A DNA stretch of 64,000 nt from Erythrophleum ivorense (Eukaryota > Streptophyta > Magnoliopsida > Fabales > Fabaceae): NCBI GenBank assembly GCA_026724425.1, contig JAIUCV010000101.1, positions 248,001 to 312,000 of the forward strand, given 5' to 3'. The position numbers and the translations under genes were made by a program. How positions within the stretch are numbered: the stretch's first letter is position 1; every line of letters starts with the position of its first letter. Shown here one piece after another: positions 20,457 to 30,140 of the stretch. The notes under the pieces are model-generated. The model searched no databases. It saw nothing but the letters and a program-made list of their open reading frames with translations, and had not been told where the DNA came from.

Positions 20457-21779
20457 ATGATGGGTGAAGACGTCAGCATACATTTCAAATGCGAAGGTGT
20501 CTTGTACAGTTTATTGGTGAAGACATCAACGAAGGAGATAACACTACTGATGGTAAAAGCTTTGATATGCAAGAAGTTTGGGTGGGATGAAAAAACGGTG
20601 GAATTGAAATTGAGATACATTCCGCTGATTGTGAGATGCGACGAATATATGACCGTTGCTGATGATGACGATCTCATGATCTATCTAAAAACAGTTGATA
20701 ACCAAGGCTGTAGATGTATGTTGCATGTAGAGGCCACGACTTCCTCAACACAGCCCACGGCGCAAGTATCTCGAGCGGAGAAGGAAAGCTCTTTTGGTAT
20801 GAACTATAATGATGAAATTGGAGGTAATGCTCTGACTCTATATGTAGACAACGGAGAAGCAGAACAAGAAGAGGAGGCAGAAAAAGAAGAGGATGCAGAA
20901 AAAGAAGAAGATGCAGAACATGAAAAGGAAGCAGAAAAAGAAGAGGAGGCGATGGATGAGGATGATGTTAGAGGCGAATATAGGCACAACGAATATGATG
21001 AACCACCTGTTGTACAATCTAGTTCGTATACTGAGCCATGGGAAGATGGTTTGAATGTCAGTTTACTTCAAGAGTTTCCAAATAAGAAGGCAGTGCAGAG
21101 AATGGTGGATAAAGCTGCATTTGAGAACTCTTTTGGTTTTGTGCTAGTGAAATCAGATAAGGAAAGATATGTGGTGAAATGTCGACATAAAAGCTGTGAC
21201 TGGAAATTACGAGCTGCAAAGGTACTAAATACACGGTTTTCTTTCTCAATTAGAACGCACAACAAGATGCATACATGCTCCCGGGCTACTCAGAGTACAG
21301 TAAAGAAGAGGAAAGGCACTCCAGATTTAGTTGCAGGTTTGTTGCATGGAGATTATCCAGGATCAATGGAGACGCCAAGTCCTGGAACTATCCAGAAGAT
21401 TCCTTGTGTCCACGCACTAGCCGCTTTCATGGAATTCAACACCAGCAATGTGCATAGTTCTCGATATCCTCTGCAAATGGTTGAGCTGGTCTCAAAATAT
21501 TACTTGAACGAGGTGTGGCAATTGGCGTATTGGAGGACGATTTTTCTCGTGCCTCATGAATCCGAATGGGATGTACCTGGAGACGTGAAGGCAAAGAAAA
21601 TCATACCATTGCAACCTATCCCGAAAAAGGGAAGAAAGAGAACGAAGAGACTTTTTGGTCCTGGAGAATGCCGGCGTACAAGGACAGCAAACAAAAGGCG
21701 GAAACGACAAGGAATCGTGTGGCAGGTGTTTGAGCAACCTGAGCAACCTGAGCAACCTTCTCAGCCAAGTACAACCTGA
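20457..21779 (+). CDS. MuDR-type transposase lacking the DDE core
   Basis: Uninterrupted 440-codon ORF after a splice acceptor-like tag. Residues 3-92 are the PB1/ubiquitin-like N-terminal module. Residues 134-170 are a Glu/Lys repeat (AEKEED units). Residues 199-282 are the MuDR DNA-binding domain with zinc ligands C242, C247, H272 and C274. At about residue 313 the sequence jumps from the METPSPG region, which normally precedes the DDE catalytic domain, straight to KIPCVHALAA, the second half of the SWIM finger (C317, H319; the first CxC is absent). The C-terminal tail is basic with an EQP repeat. An in-frame internal deletion therefore removed some 300 catalytic residues while the frame stayed open. 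The product could still bind DNA and dimerise. It cannot transpose by itself. Confidence 0.78.
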   Translation: MMGEDVSIHFKCEGVLYSLLVKTSTKEITLLMVKALICKKFGWDEKTVELKLRYIPLIVRCDEYMTVADDDDLMIYLKTVDNQGCRCMLHVEATTSSTQPTAQVSRAEKESSFGMNYNDEIGGNALTLYVDNGEAEQEEEAEKEEDAEKEEDAEHEKEAEKEEEAMDEDDVRGEYRHNEYDEPPVVQSSSYTEPWEDGLNVSLLQEFPNKKAVQRMVDKAAFENSFGFVLVKSDKERYVVKCRHKSCDWKLRAAKVLNTRFSFSIRTHNKMHTCSRATQSTVKKRKGTPDLVAGLLHGDYPGSMETPSPGTIQKIPCVHALAAFMEFNTSNVHSSRYPLQMVELVSKYYLNEVWQLAYWRTIFLVPHESEWDVPGDVKAKKIIPLQPIPKKGRKRTKRLFGPGECRRTRTANKRRKRQGIVWQVFEQPEQPEQPSQPSTT

Positions 21780-21794
21780 TTCCAAATTTGTGGT

Positions 21795-21945
21795 GTAAAA
21801 CTGGTTTTTGTGGTGTAAAACTGGTTTTTGTTGTGTAAAACTATGCAGTCTTTGTTACTTAGCTTGCTTTGACGTTGGTAAAACTGAGTAAAACTGAGTA
21901 AAACTGAGTAAAACTGAGTAAAACTGAGTAAAACTGAGTAAAATT
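21795..21945 (+). repeat. GTAAAACT array between transposase and GRF genes
   Basis: Nine GTAAAACT copies. The first three are spaced about 22 bases apart in a gttttt-rich repeat. The last six form a strict 10-base tandem (GTAAAACTGA), starting about 20 bases after the transposase stop codon. Confidence 0.9.
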
Positions 21946-21959
21946 CACAACTTTTAAAA

Positions 21960-22718
21960 CTGTTAAACCTTTGGTGAAATTGAAATTATAAGAAAAGTGA
22001 ATTGTTAGAACTTATGAAATCCATAACCTTTACATATAATTTTTGGGAAAAAGAACAAAGTTATATGAAAAGAGTTTGTTTGCAAGTATTGCACTCTATA
22101 TTCACCATATACTTCTAGGGTCACTTTGCTAAGAACAAGCAATTCCGGATGAGAGATTCGCAAAACTCAAGTTTTTCAACATATTAATGGATAAAGTAAT
22201 AAACATCATATATAAATCACTTAAACTCTTATGTAAAACTAGAAAAAATACATACAATATTAAGTAATACTAACTTAATATTGAAAACAGCCTAAGTATA
22301 ACTATTAACAGTGTTGGTACAACTAATACCTTGGTATAACTAAGTGTATTTCTCTGAATGAAAGACGGCGCTACTTTTGAATGAAAGACGAGAAAGACGG
22401 CGCGACGCACGTGTTTTGTGTGGAAAGACGGCGCTACTCTAATTTTGAATAAACTTTAACAAAATCATAAACTTTCGACTTTCTCGTTTTCGTTCTCTCT
22501 CTCTCCTCTTCACTCTCTCTTCACTCTCTCCGAACCTCTCTCCTCTCTCATCTCTCTCTTCTTCTTCTTCTTTCTTCCTTCCTTCGATCCGATCTCCGGT
22601 ATCAGATCTACAAATTCTCGCAGATCTGACTTAAGTAAGTATAATTATTTTCAATTTCTATCACTCAGAGAGACAGATCCGCTCCATCATCCAAAACCCT
22701 AGATCTCCAGATCTACAG
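21960..22718. other. Intergenic part of element 2, promoter of GRF gene
   Basis: Contains three further GTAWAACT copies (near 22232, 22294 and 22333), an AAAGACGGCG repeat (three copies at 22361-22435) and a CT-rich leader (22495-22580) before the GRF gene. No other gene is seen. Confidence 0.6.
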
Positions 22719-23198
22719 ATGGCTTGGAGAAATTTAGACAAGTCGCACCCAGATTACTACTCCATGAAGGAAGCCATGAAGGAGGAGGCCTGGAGAACTC
22801 TCGTCGCAGATGGTCAATACGGCGTTCCGCAGAGATGTCCATGTGGGGAACGAATCTTCCATGAGATTTCGGAAATCGAAGGAGACTTGGGGAACAGATA
22901 CTTTACCTGCGAGAAGTATAAGGCGAGTTCTCATTCTCATTTGTGTATTTAAAATCGAGAAAATCTTTTCATAAATTATTCAATCTATCTTCATGTGCAG
23001 AATGATGGTTTCCACTGGCGCATTCCTTGGTTTGGTGCTGTCGACGAAGAATTTGCAAGGTTAAGGAAGGAGGTGGATGACCAGGCTAAAAAACTTCGAA
23101 TTCTGTCAAGTCTTGAATTTCAGGTGAAACAAATGAGGGATGAGCTACAAAACCAGCGTGAAAAGATGGCAAAGCTGAATGAGACCGTGTCAGAGTGA
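22719..23198 (+). CDS. GRF-type zinc-finger protein with coiled coil
   Basis: Two exons, 22719-22922 and 23001-23198, give 133 residues. Residues about 44-66 are a GRF-like zinc finger (CPCGERIFHEIS, then GNRYFTCEKY). The second exon supplies the conserved W residues (FHWRIPWFG) and then a heptad-rich coiled coil (about 78-130). The intron must start with GC (AAG|GCGAGT), since the only nearby GT gives a stop. GC-AG introns are a known minor class. Small GRF-plus-coiled-coil proteins occur in plant MULEs and as host genes. The place between the transposase and DUF1985 genes is that of vanB in VANDAL elements, but equivalence is inference. Confidence 0.7.
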
Positions 23199-23302
23199 TT
23201 TAATTATAAGTGGTGATCCTCTCTTTAAAGATTATGCTATGTAATGTGATGTAACAATAAACTCCTTCTTTGTGTTTCGCTTAAAATGAATGAAAACGCA
23301 CT

Positions 23303-23625
23303 TAGTTTTTCCCAGTTTTACCAGTTTTACAAAATGAAAACTAACTTAGTTTTTCCTAGTTTTACCAGTTTTACAAAATGAATGAAAACGCACTTAGTTT
23401 TTCCCAGTTTTACCAGTTTTACAAAATGAAAACGCGCTTAGTTTTTCCTAGTTTTACCAGTTTTACAAAATGAAACAGATACTTAGTTTTTCCTAGTTTT
23501 ACCAGTTTTACAAAATGAAACAGATACTTAGTTTTTCATAGTTTTACCAGTTTTACAAAATGAAAACGCTTAGTTTTTCCTAGTTTTACCAGTTTTACAA
23601 AATGAAAACGAATACTGGTTGTACA
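23303..23625 (-). repeat. Minisatellite with paired GTAAAACT (minus strand)
   Basis: Seven imperfect units of roughly 45-55 bases, each containing AGTTTTACCAGTTTTAC, which is two minus-strand GTAAAACT motifs 9 bases apart (14 in all). Units also share cttagttttt and acaaaatgaaa. The array lies between the convergent 3' ends of the GRF and DUF1985 genes. Confidence 0.92.
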
Positions 23626-23721
23626 AAATGAAACAGATACTTAGTCAAAGTCTAATCCAAAGTCTAATCCAAGGTATAATCCAAAGTCACAAAATCAAAC
23701 TAGCCAAGTTTTCCTTGCTTT

Positions 23722-26146
23722 TCATAGCTTTTGCCTCTTTAGACGACCCTCCTCTAACTTCATGTTAATTGCATCCCTCATCCGTTTTGAATGTGCACTC
23801 TTCCTTGAACATTGCTTAATGCGAGTACGCTTATTGATAATTGGTGGAACGACTGTTGATGCTTCCTACAAATGAATACAAATATTAAATTCCCTGAAAT
23901 ATGTGATTTTCTCATCTTTTGTTGCAAAGTTTACCTGTGAAGGGTTTCGACTTCCACCGGCCACGTCTTCGGCCACGTCTTCGGCCACGTCTTCGGCCAC
24001 GTTTTCCTCACCACCTTTATCACCGACTCTCTCCTTCACATACGCTTCAATCGGGGCTATCCTTTCCTCCAGCCGATCAACTTTCTTCTCTATGGTTGTC
24101 ATACGCTCCTCCATGTCCTTCTTCATGCTCTGAATAAGCTCTATCAATTCTGGGGAGGGCGTGTCAACATCTTCAGGGTTCACCGCTTCAGGGTTCACCG
24201 CTTCCGGGTTGTGAGGAGGAGCGTCTGCTAATCTTGCCACATCTTCGTCGTACATATCCTTCAAAAATACGACCTGCGATTGATTAGCGATCTTCATCCA
24301 ACTATCAACAACCACACAATGCTTATCAACGTCCTCCTCAGGTTCTGTGATTCTTTCAAGAAGACGCTTCTCACTAGCGTCTGCAGTTAAGATATTATCA
24401 ATGTCCTGCAAATACAATCAAGGAGTAAAGATTACTGGGTAAATAATTTAGAGTAAAATTTATAGGCTTATATGCAGAAGTATAACTAACCTTAGTTTTA
24501 CCAAGTTGTGCACTTATTGTCTCGAAAGGAATTCCTTTCATATCGCATTTTTTGAACATTGACTTGCACATCTTCGGACATTCCTCATCTGCGCTAGGAA
24601 AAGGTTCGAGAAATCGTTCACCCAACACTGGAATAGCTTCGAAAGCTAAGAGCTACACACAAAACGATGCTTTACAGTTAGAATTAGCGTAAAATATTTA
24701 AAGTTTAGACAAAACGAAATCCTGACATCGAAATAAATATTACCTCAAGAGGTACAATGAAACCGGGAATCGGCCATGGTTGGCCCTGCTTCTCTATTCC
24801 TGGAACAGCCCCATTGAAATGAGTCATTGTCTTGGAGATCCCTTCCAACATGTGATCATAGGACAATCTCCCCCAAGGAAATGTCCTACACAAATTTATA
24901 TCACCCACGGCTCTCAACAAGAATGGGTCCACGGAACTAGCTTTTTTCCCGGTCTTCGTCTGCCCTTTGATAATGCTAGCTAAAAAGTACAATATCAACA
25001 TCCTCAGTCTGTCATTAGAATTCGGAGAAGGCTTCATCTTCTCTAGCATTGGCTTCAGATCTTGATATCTTACTGTTGAACCCTTAAAATACTTCTCCAC
25101 GAATGCCATTTTCCCACATGTATTTTCCGCAAAACCGCTTGGATAGTTATGGGAATACAATCCAGATATCAGGGCGTGTTCCCTTAAACCATACCGGATA
25201 GGCACGCCATTTACAACGAACCAAACTTCTTTTTCCTTCTCAATGCATGCGGTTCGAAGAAGCAGCGTCCAAACTCCCTGAAGCTTGTGGTTTCGCTCCC
25301 TTGGCATGTGGAAGATGTGTTTGAACTGCGGGTGAGTCTCAAACCAATTCTTCTCATTATCTGTAAGAGCAGGCCGTAAATCGCGGAAGGTCTCGAACAC
25401 GTCCTGCAAATAGCACCTCGTCGATAGCTTCATTTTCTTACAATAGTCTGACGGCGGAAAATACATCCTTAAAGGTCTCATTGGCTCCAGTTCCTCTTCC
25501 TCTTCCTCATCTGAACACTGCAGAACACATGTACCAAATATTACCTAGTTGTACTTTCATATCCACATATAGTTTTACCTAGTTCTACCAGTATTACTCT
25601 TTCATCCAACAAACACGAAATGAGAGTTAAACGACGAACTAATCAATCCTAAATCAATCCTCAGACTCTTCAATCCTCAACAAACACGAAATGCGAGTTA
25701 AACAAACCCGGAATCAGATATAAACTAACGATCATAAACTCCTCTCATAAACTAGAGAACTAACTCAAATCAACCAAACCATCCAATTCAACATTTTCCC
25801 TAATTCAGTTATTCTTGATTCTCAAAGTACTTACCCTTGAATCGGGGTCACTCAAGCTTTCACTCCCTCCGTCGCTTCTCCTGTCGCTCCCGTTATCATC
25901 GTCTCTCAAACTTTGGCTTCCTCCGTCGCTCCCGTTATCTTTCTCACCTCCGTCGCTCCCGTTGTCTTTCTCACCTCCGTCGCTCCCGGCCACATCTCCA
26001 CCTCCACTCGGAGGGTCTCCGTCGCTCCCGTTCTCTTCCTCACCTCCAGGAGCCGGTTGGTTTTCTGCGCCGACCTCGGGTTCGACAGCTTCTCCTCTCA
26101 ATTTTTCCCGCAACAATACCTTCTCCAGATTTCTTGTAAGTACCAT
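23722..26146 (-). CDS. Intact DUF1985 protein, VANC-type anti-silencing candidate
   Basis: Five exons on the minus strand keep one frame: 26146-25835, 25517-24744, 24652-24491, 24405-23935, 23865-23722, giving 620 residues with no lesion. Residues 25-104 are a Gly/Asp/Ser repeat region (EKDNGSDGG units) encoded by GC-rich repeats. Residues about 120-400 are the DUF1985 domain (FNGAVPG and LLAFEAIPVLGERF close it). Residues about 470-560 contain NPEAV repeats, a predicted coiled coil (MKKDMEERMTTIEKKVDRLE) and AEDV repeats. The last 45 residues are strongly basic (KRTRIKQCSRKSAHSKRMRD), a likely nuclear-localisation or DNA-binding tail. No Ulp1 protease domain follows, unlike Ulp1-carrying MULEs. 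The VANDAL protein VANC, which causes loss of DNA methylation at its own family, is of this general type as I recall. The role here is inferred. Confidence 0.76.
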
Positions 26147-26438
26147 CTTCTTCGTTTTCTAATATCTACTTGAATCTCTCTTCGATTTCGAATTTGAAAT
26201 TCAGAGGAGGAAAAGCGAGGAGACTTGAGACCGCGAAAGAAATCGAAACTGAAACGGAAGAAGAGAAGAAACGCGATTTTCATTTTGAATTAGGTTACCC
26301 GATTTGACATGGATATAACCCGTTGGACCCGGATATTTCGTGGTCGGATATGTAATTACCTCAACTTTTCCCGGATATTTTTGTCCTTTACTCGTTTTTT
26401 GATTTAAATTTAAATGCTGCGAAAATGAAATAAACCAG

Positions 26439-26491
26439 AGGGATTTCTGAGATTGATGAAAAAGATGGAGGGATATGAGAGATGATTTCTC
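26439..26491 (-). repeat. Right terminal inverted repeat of element 2
   Basis: Read inward on the minus strand it starts GAGAAATCATCTCTC and pairs with 19579-19631. Confidence 0.78.
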
Positions 26492-26500
26492 GTTTTTTTT
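26492..26500. repeat. Right target-site duplication (GTTTTTTTT)
   Basis: Identical to 19570-19578 and directly outside the right terminal repeat. Confidence 0.7.
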
Positions 26501-27021
26501 TCTTCTCCGGTTATAATATTTGTTTTCCTTAGTTAAATAACATTTTGATGAGTGAGAAAATAATAAAACATTCAGATTTATGCGACCGTGACAGATAATA
26601 TTACAAGAGCACAGGGTTTAGATACGCAAACGCAAATTCCGGCTCAGTGTTCTCATTTGTTTTCGCCGCCGGCTTCTCTTTGTCTCTGTGTTTATCAGAA
26701 CTGAATCCGTCGAGCTCATTTGTTCTCTTCTCCGGCTAGGGATTAATTAGCTTATTTTAGTGAAAAGGTTTTAGCTTTCTTCCTTTCCTCACATATTCGA
26801 TTCTCACAAGTTAATGGGTTTGTCTTAGTTGTGGCTTCTCGTTCTCCGCATGTATCTCGACTTCCATTTCCCTTCTAGAATCTAATTTGGATCTAAAATC
26901 CTCAGTCTTTAGGACATCAGGTTGCTTTTAGAATTCTGTACTGAAATCGATTTCAATTCGTATAACAATTTAAAGTTTTGGTTTGTTTCTGGCGCAGTTG
27001 TTGTTGGGGCTTGTTTTTGGA
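26501..27021 (+). promoter_or_regulatory. PUR7 promoter and leader
   Basis: Non-coding DNA between the transposon end and the PUR7 start codon. CT-rich and with a probable leader intron ending just before gcgcag at about 26997. The insertion leaves roughly 520 bases of native upstream sequence. Confidence 0.45.
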
Positions 27022-29489
27022 ATGGCTCAGTGTGTGTGGTCAACTCTAAATCCTTTGAGAACACATCACAGCGTTACGAGGACTCTGTCTGCAAAAAACT
27101 CAGCTTTTGGATCAGTCTCGCTCCTTAGAACACTACCGGAGTTCAAGAGATACCCCAAGCCGTGCTCATTAGTTATGTCTTGCCAGGGCAAGTCTCAAAA
27201 CCAGCAAGAGCAACGACAGCAACAGTTGTCTCTCGATGATTTAGTAACGAGTAACCGTAAAGGAGAGGTTCTTGGCACAATCAAAGACTCGCTTTCTAAC
27301 TGTCTCTCCGATACCAATCTTCTAGAGACTGTTCCTGGTCTGAAATCTAGAATCAAGGGCAAGGTTAGCCGTGGTTCCTTTTTGTTCCATTATTGTCTAG
27401 AAAGAGCAATGCTATGACCAAGCAAATGATAGCTGAGAGTTGAGGACTTACCACAGTTGCAAAATTGATTTTGCAGGTCAGGGATATTTATGATGCTGGT
27501 GATTATCTAGTTCTTATTACAACTGATCGGTTGAGTGCATTCGACAGAAATCTTGCTTCAATTCCCTTCAAAGGCCAGGTTTGTTTTTCTCCATTGTTTA
27601 CTCTGTATATTCATGTTGGATAGATTCAGTGTTGCAGAAACATAATAAGTGTGTGCTGCTTAACTTTCAGGTTCTTAACGAGACAAGTTTGTGGTGGTTC
27701 AACAACACACAGCACATAACTGCAAATGCTATTGTGTCATCTCCTGACAGAAATGTTGTTATCGCAAAGAAATGCTCTGTTTTTCCCATAGAGTTTGTGG
27801 GTTAGTATGTTTTGGATTGAAATGCAAAGTAGATGCTTCTTGCTTTAGTTCTACACAGTTTTTTTTATTGATGTTTTGTTGTTTGTAGTAAGAGGATATG
27901 TGACTGGAAGCACTGACACATCTTTATGGACGGTATACAAGAAAGGTGTTAGGAACTATTGTGGGAATGCGCTCTCGGATGGTACAGTTTCTTTTGTTGT
28001 CATTTATAAGCTGTCTTCTTCGTCAAGTTCATCTCAGAAGATTATTTTGATATAACTGATTACTAAACTTTTCAGGATTGGTAAAAAACCAGAAGCTTCC
28101 AGCTAATATACTTACTCCAACTACTAAGGCTGAGGATCATGATGTGCCCATCACTCCGAATGAGGTCTAATAAATCTGTCACAGATAAACAAAGTAGAGA
28201 TCACAAAATGGAAAAAGAACATCAGTGTTCTGCTTAGCTGTAACACAAGAAGAGTTTTACCCAAAGTTGTTTAGTTCTGTCTTGCTTCTAATCCAACGAA
28301 TGAATGGTTCTTGCAGATAGTTGAAGGTGGATTCATGACTCAAGCTGAATTTGACGAAGCAAGTATGAAAGCTTTGAGCTTGTTTGAGTTTGGGCAGGTT
28401 AGTTACAACTCCTCCGTCTAAAGCCATAGACTGTAGTGGTTTTAAGAATCTTATGATGGCAGACCACAAGAATTCTTAAATCTTGTCCTTTATTGGAAGG
28501 TCTTTTAGATTCTAAGTATATTATGATTTCTTCAGCGTGTCGCCAAGGAGCATGGACTGATACTGGTGGACACAAAATATGAGTTTGGAAAAAGTAGCGA
28601 CGGCTCGATCTTATTGATCGATGAGGTTAGTTTTATTTTCTCCTTCTTTCTCTGTCATCTTCCTTTGAATGCACAGTTGAACACAAATCTGCACAACTGC
28701 CAAATTCGCTGATTAGAATCATCATCTACTTGTACACACTGCGTATAGATTCATACGCCGGACTCAAGCAGATACTGGCTTGCGGGTTCGTATGAAGAGC
28801 GCTTCCAGAAAGGCCTTGAGCCTGAAAATGTTGATAAGGTGAGTGAGTATTCCTGTTTTTTCTCTAAGCCCATACAGCTCAAGACAGGTTTCATTGGGTT
28901 GGAGTACTTTGTTCATCATATGTTCACTCTTTTTTTCAATCAATCCAAACAGGAGTTCCTAAGATTGTGGTTTAAAGAGAATTGCAATCCGTACGAGGAC
29001 GAGGTATGCTTGCATCTTAACAATGTATCTTTTCCCTGCTTTATCTGAGATCATCTGTTAATATTATATGTTGCGTCTCAATGTCGATATTTGTCAGGTC
29101 CTGCCCGCTGCTCCAGCAGAACTTGTAACGGAATTAGCTTGGCGGTATGTATTATAGGCTTGCTCTTTAACATGTTTTTGATATGGAAATAAACACTGAA
29201 CGTGTATACTCTTTAGACTCTTCGTTATAACAACTGATGGAAGAAAGAAACCGTGATGATGGCAGGTACATTTTCTTGTATGAAACTATCACTGGATCAA
29301 GAATTGACATTCTTCCGACTCAGGTATGCTCTTGTTGATCCAAAAGTCTTGTGTTTTCTGATCTATTTACATTTGAGATTTTAACCGGTTGTAAAGCGTA
29401 TTGATCCGTAGCTTTGTCCACAGGAACCAATACATGACCGAATCTCAAGAAACACAAGCCAAGCACTTTCATCTCTCCGTCAACTTTGA
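27022..29489 (+). CDS. PUR7: SAICAR synthase, plastid
   Basis: Phosphoribosylaminoimidazole-succinocarboxamide synthase joins CAIR and aspartate (ATP-dependent) in de novo purine synthesis, which in plants runs in plastids. Twelve exons keep one frame: 27022-27363, 27477-27578, 27671-27800, 27889-27981, 28076-28164, 28317-28397, 28536-28625, 28749-28838, 28953-29003, 29098-29144, 29266-29323, 29424-29489, giving 412 residues against 411 in Arabidopsis as I recall. About 90 N-terminal residues form a Ser/Arg-rich transit peptide and a Gln-rich linker. The catalytic part starts with KVRDIYDAGDYLVLITTDRL and includes the family signatures PIEFVVRGYVTGS and LILVDTKYEFG. The ATG chosen heads MAQCVWSTLNPLRT, like At3g21110. 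The upstream in-frame ATG at 26983 would add hydrophobic residues and is less likely. Confidence 0.94.
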
Positions 29490-30010
29490 TCTTTGTCATA
29501 ACCTTAAGCCGAGGAGGCAGAGAACATAAGTCTGTCTCTTGATGCATTTCTGTGTCAGATTGTTGTGTCGTCGCAGTTTATTATAATACAAAGATAGTTT
29601 TAATTCTAAGAAATCAATTTTTTAGCAAAGTCTAAGATCAATTGTTCGGGTAAGAAGAGCTTAACGAATTGTACCAACCGAGTTGTATCAGAAAAAGATC
29701 ATTCTCGGTTTTGATCTCCTATGTTTACAACCAAGTCGGTCTCAAGAACGAACAAAACCAAATTAAAAGATGTTCATCTATATTGACAACTGAAGTAGCC
29801 TTGTCCAGAAACAGGGCTTGTGACCCGGCAAAAAGGTAAAACAATCATCGATGAACAGACGAAAAAACTTAAACATAAGGTTTCAGTCACTGTATTGATC
29901 TCCCTATCAATGCTCTGTCGAGGTTAGTACTTAGTTGTAATTCTATTGCAGATTGGCATTCCACAACTGCCTTTTTTCCGAAATATGTAAAATCCTAACT
30001 GGTATCTCGA
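29454..30010 (+). repeat. Direct repeat, copy 1: PUR7 last exon and 3' flank
   Basis: From inside the last PUR7 exon onward this stretch aligns to 38537-39108 in the same orientation (shared agcactttc.tctctccgtcaact, ttcatctatattgacaactgaagta, agattggcattccacaac). Identity looks near 85% with small indels. One copy is the functional 3' end. The other lies 9 kb away, before the RRM gene. Confidence 0.9.
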
Positions 30011-30043
30011 CGTGATGGGCTCTTGTCGAGATCGATAGGATCC

Positions 30044-30140
30044 TTCTCGTGCGTGAGAGGATCTTTCTCGTGCGTGAGGGGGTTCTTCTTGTGCAGGAGA
30101 GGATTTTTCTCGTGACGAGGGTTTCTCTCAGGAGAGCTTT
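30044..30140 (+). repeat. Imperfect short tandem repeat
   Basis: Four degenerate units of about 22-24 bases built on ggatctttctcgtgcgtgag. No coding role is seen. Confidence 0.65.

Larger units (their letters stand above)
19579..26491. mobile_element. VANDAL-like Mutator element 2 (6.9 kb)
   Basis: Bounded by imperfect terminal inverted repeats and a 9-bp target duplication. It carries three genes: a transposase-derived ORF (plus, 20457-21779), a GRF zinc-finger gene (plus, 22719-23198) and an intact DUF1985 gene (minus, 23722-26146). The three-gene layout with a transposase gene and an opposed DUF1985 gene recalls VANDAL elements with vanA, vanB and vanC. The non-coding parts are filled with GTAWAACT arrays. 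The transposase lacks its catalytic core, so movement would need a relative in trans, but the DUF1985 gene is open throughout. It separates the kelch promoter from PUR7. Confidence 0.83.

Noticed and set aside
23303..23625. Minisatellite as ordinary replication-slippage junk
   Set aside because: Slippage may have amplified it, but the same 8-mer recurs in five separate compartments of the element in unrelated contexts, which slippage at one site does not explain.
25815..26173. Ser/Pro/Leu-rich ORFs opposite exon 1 of the DUF1985 gene
   Set aside because: They are readings of the GGAGTGACGG-type repeat in the other strand. The minus-strand frame splices into an intact protein.
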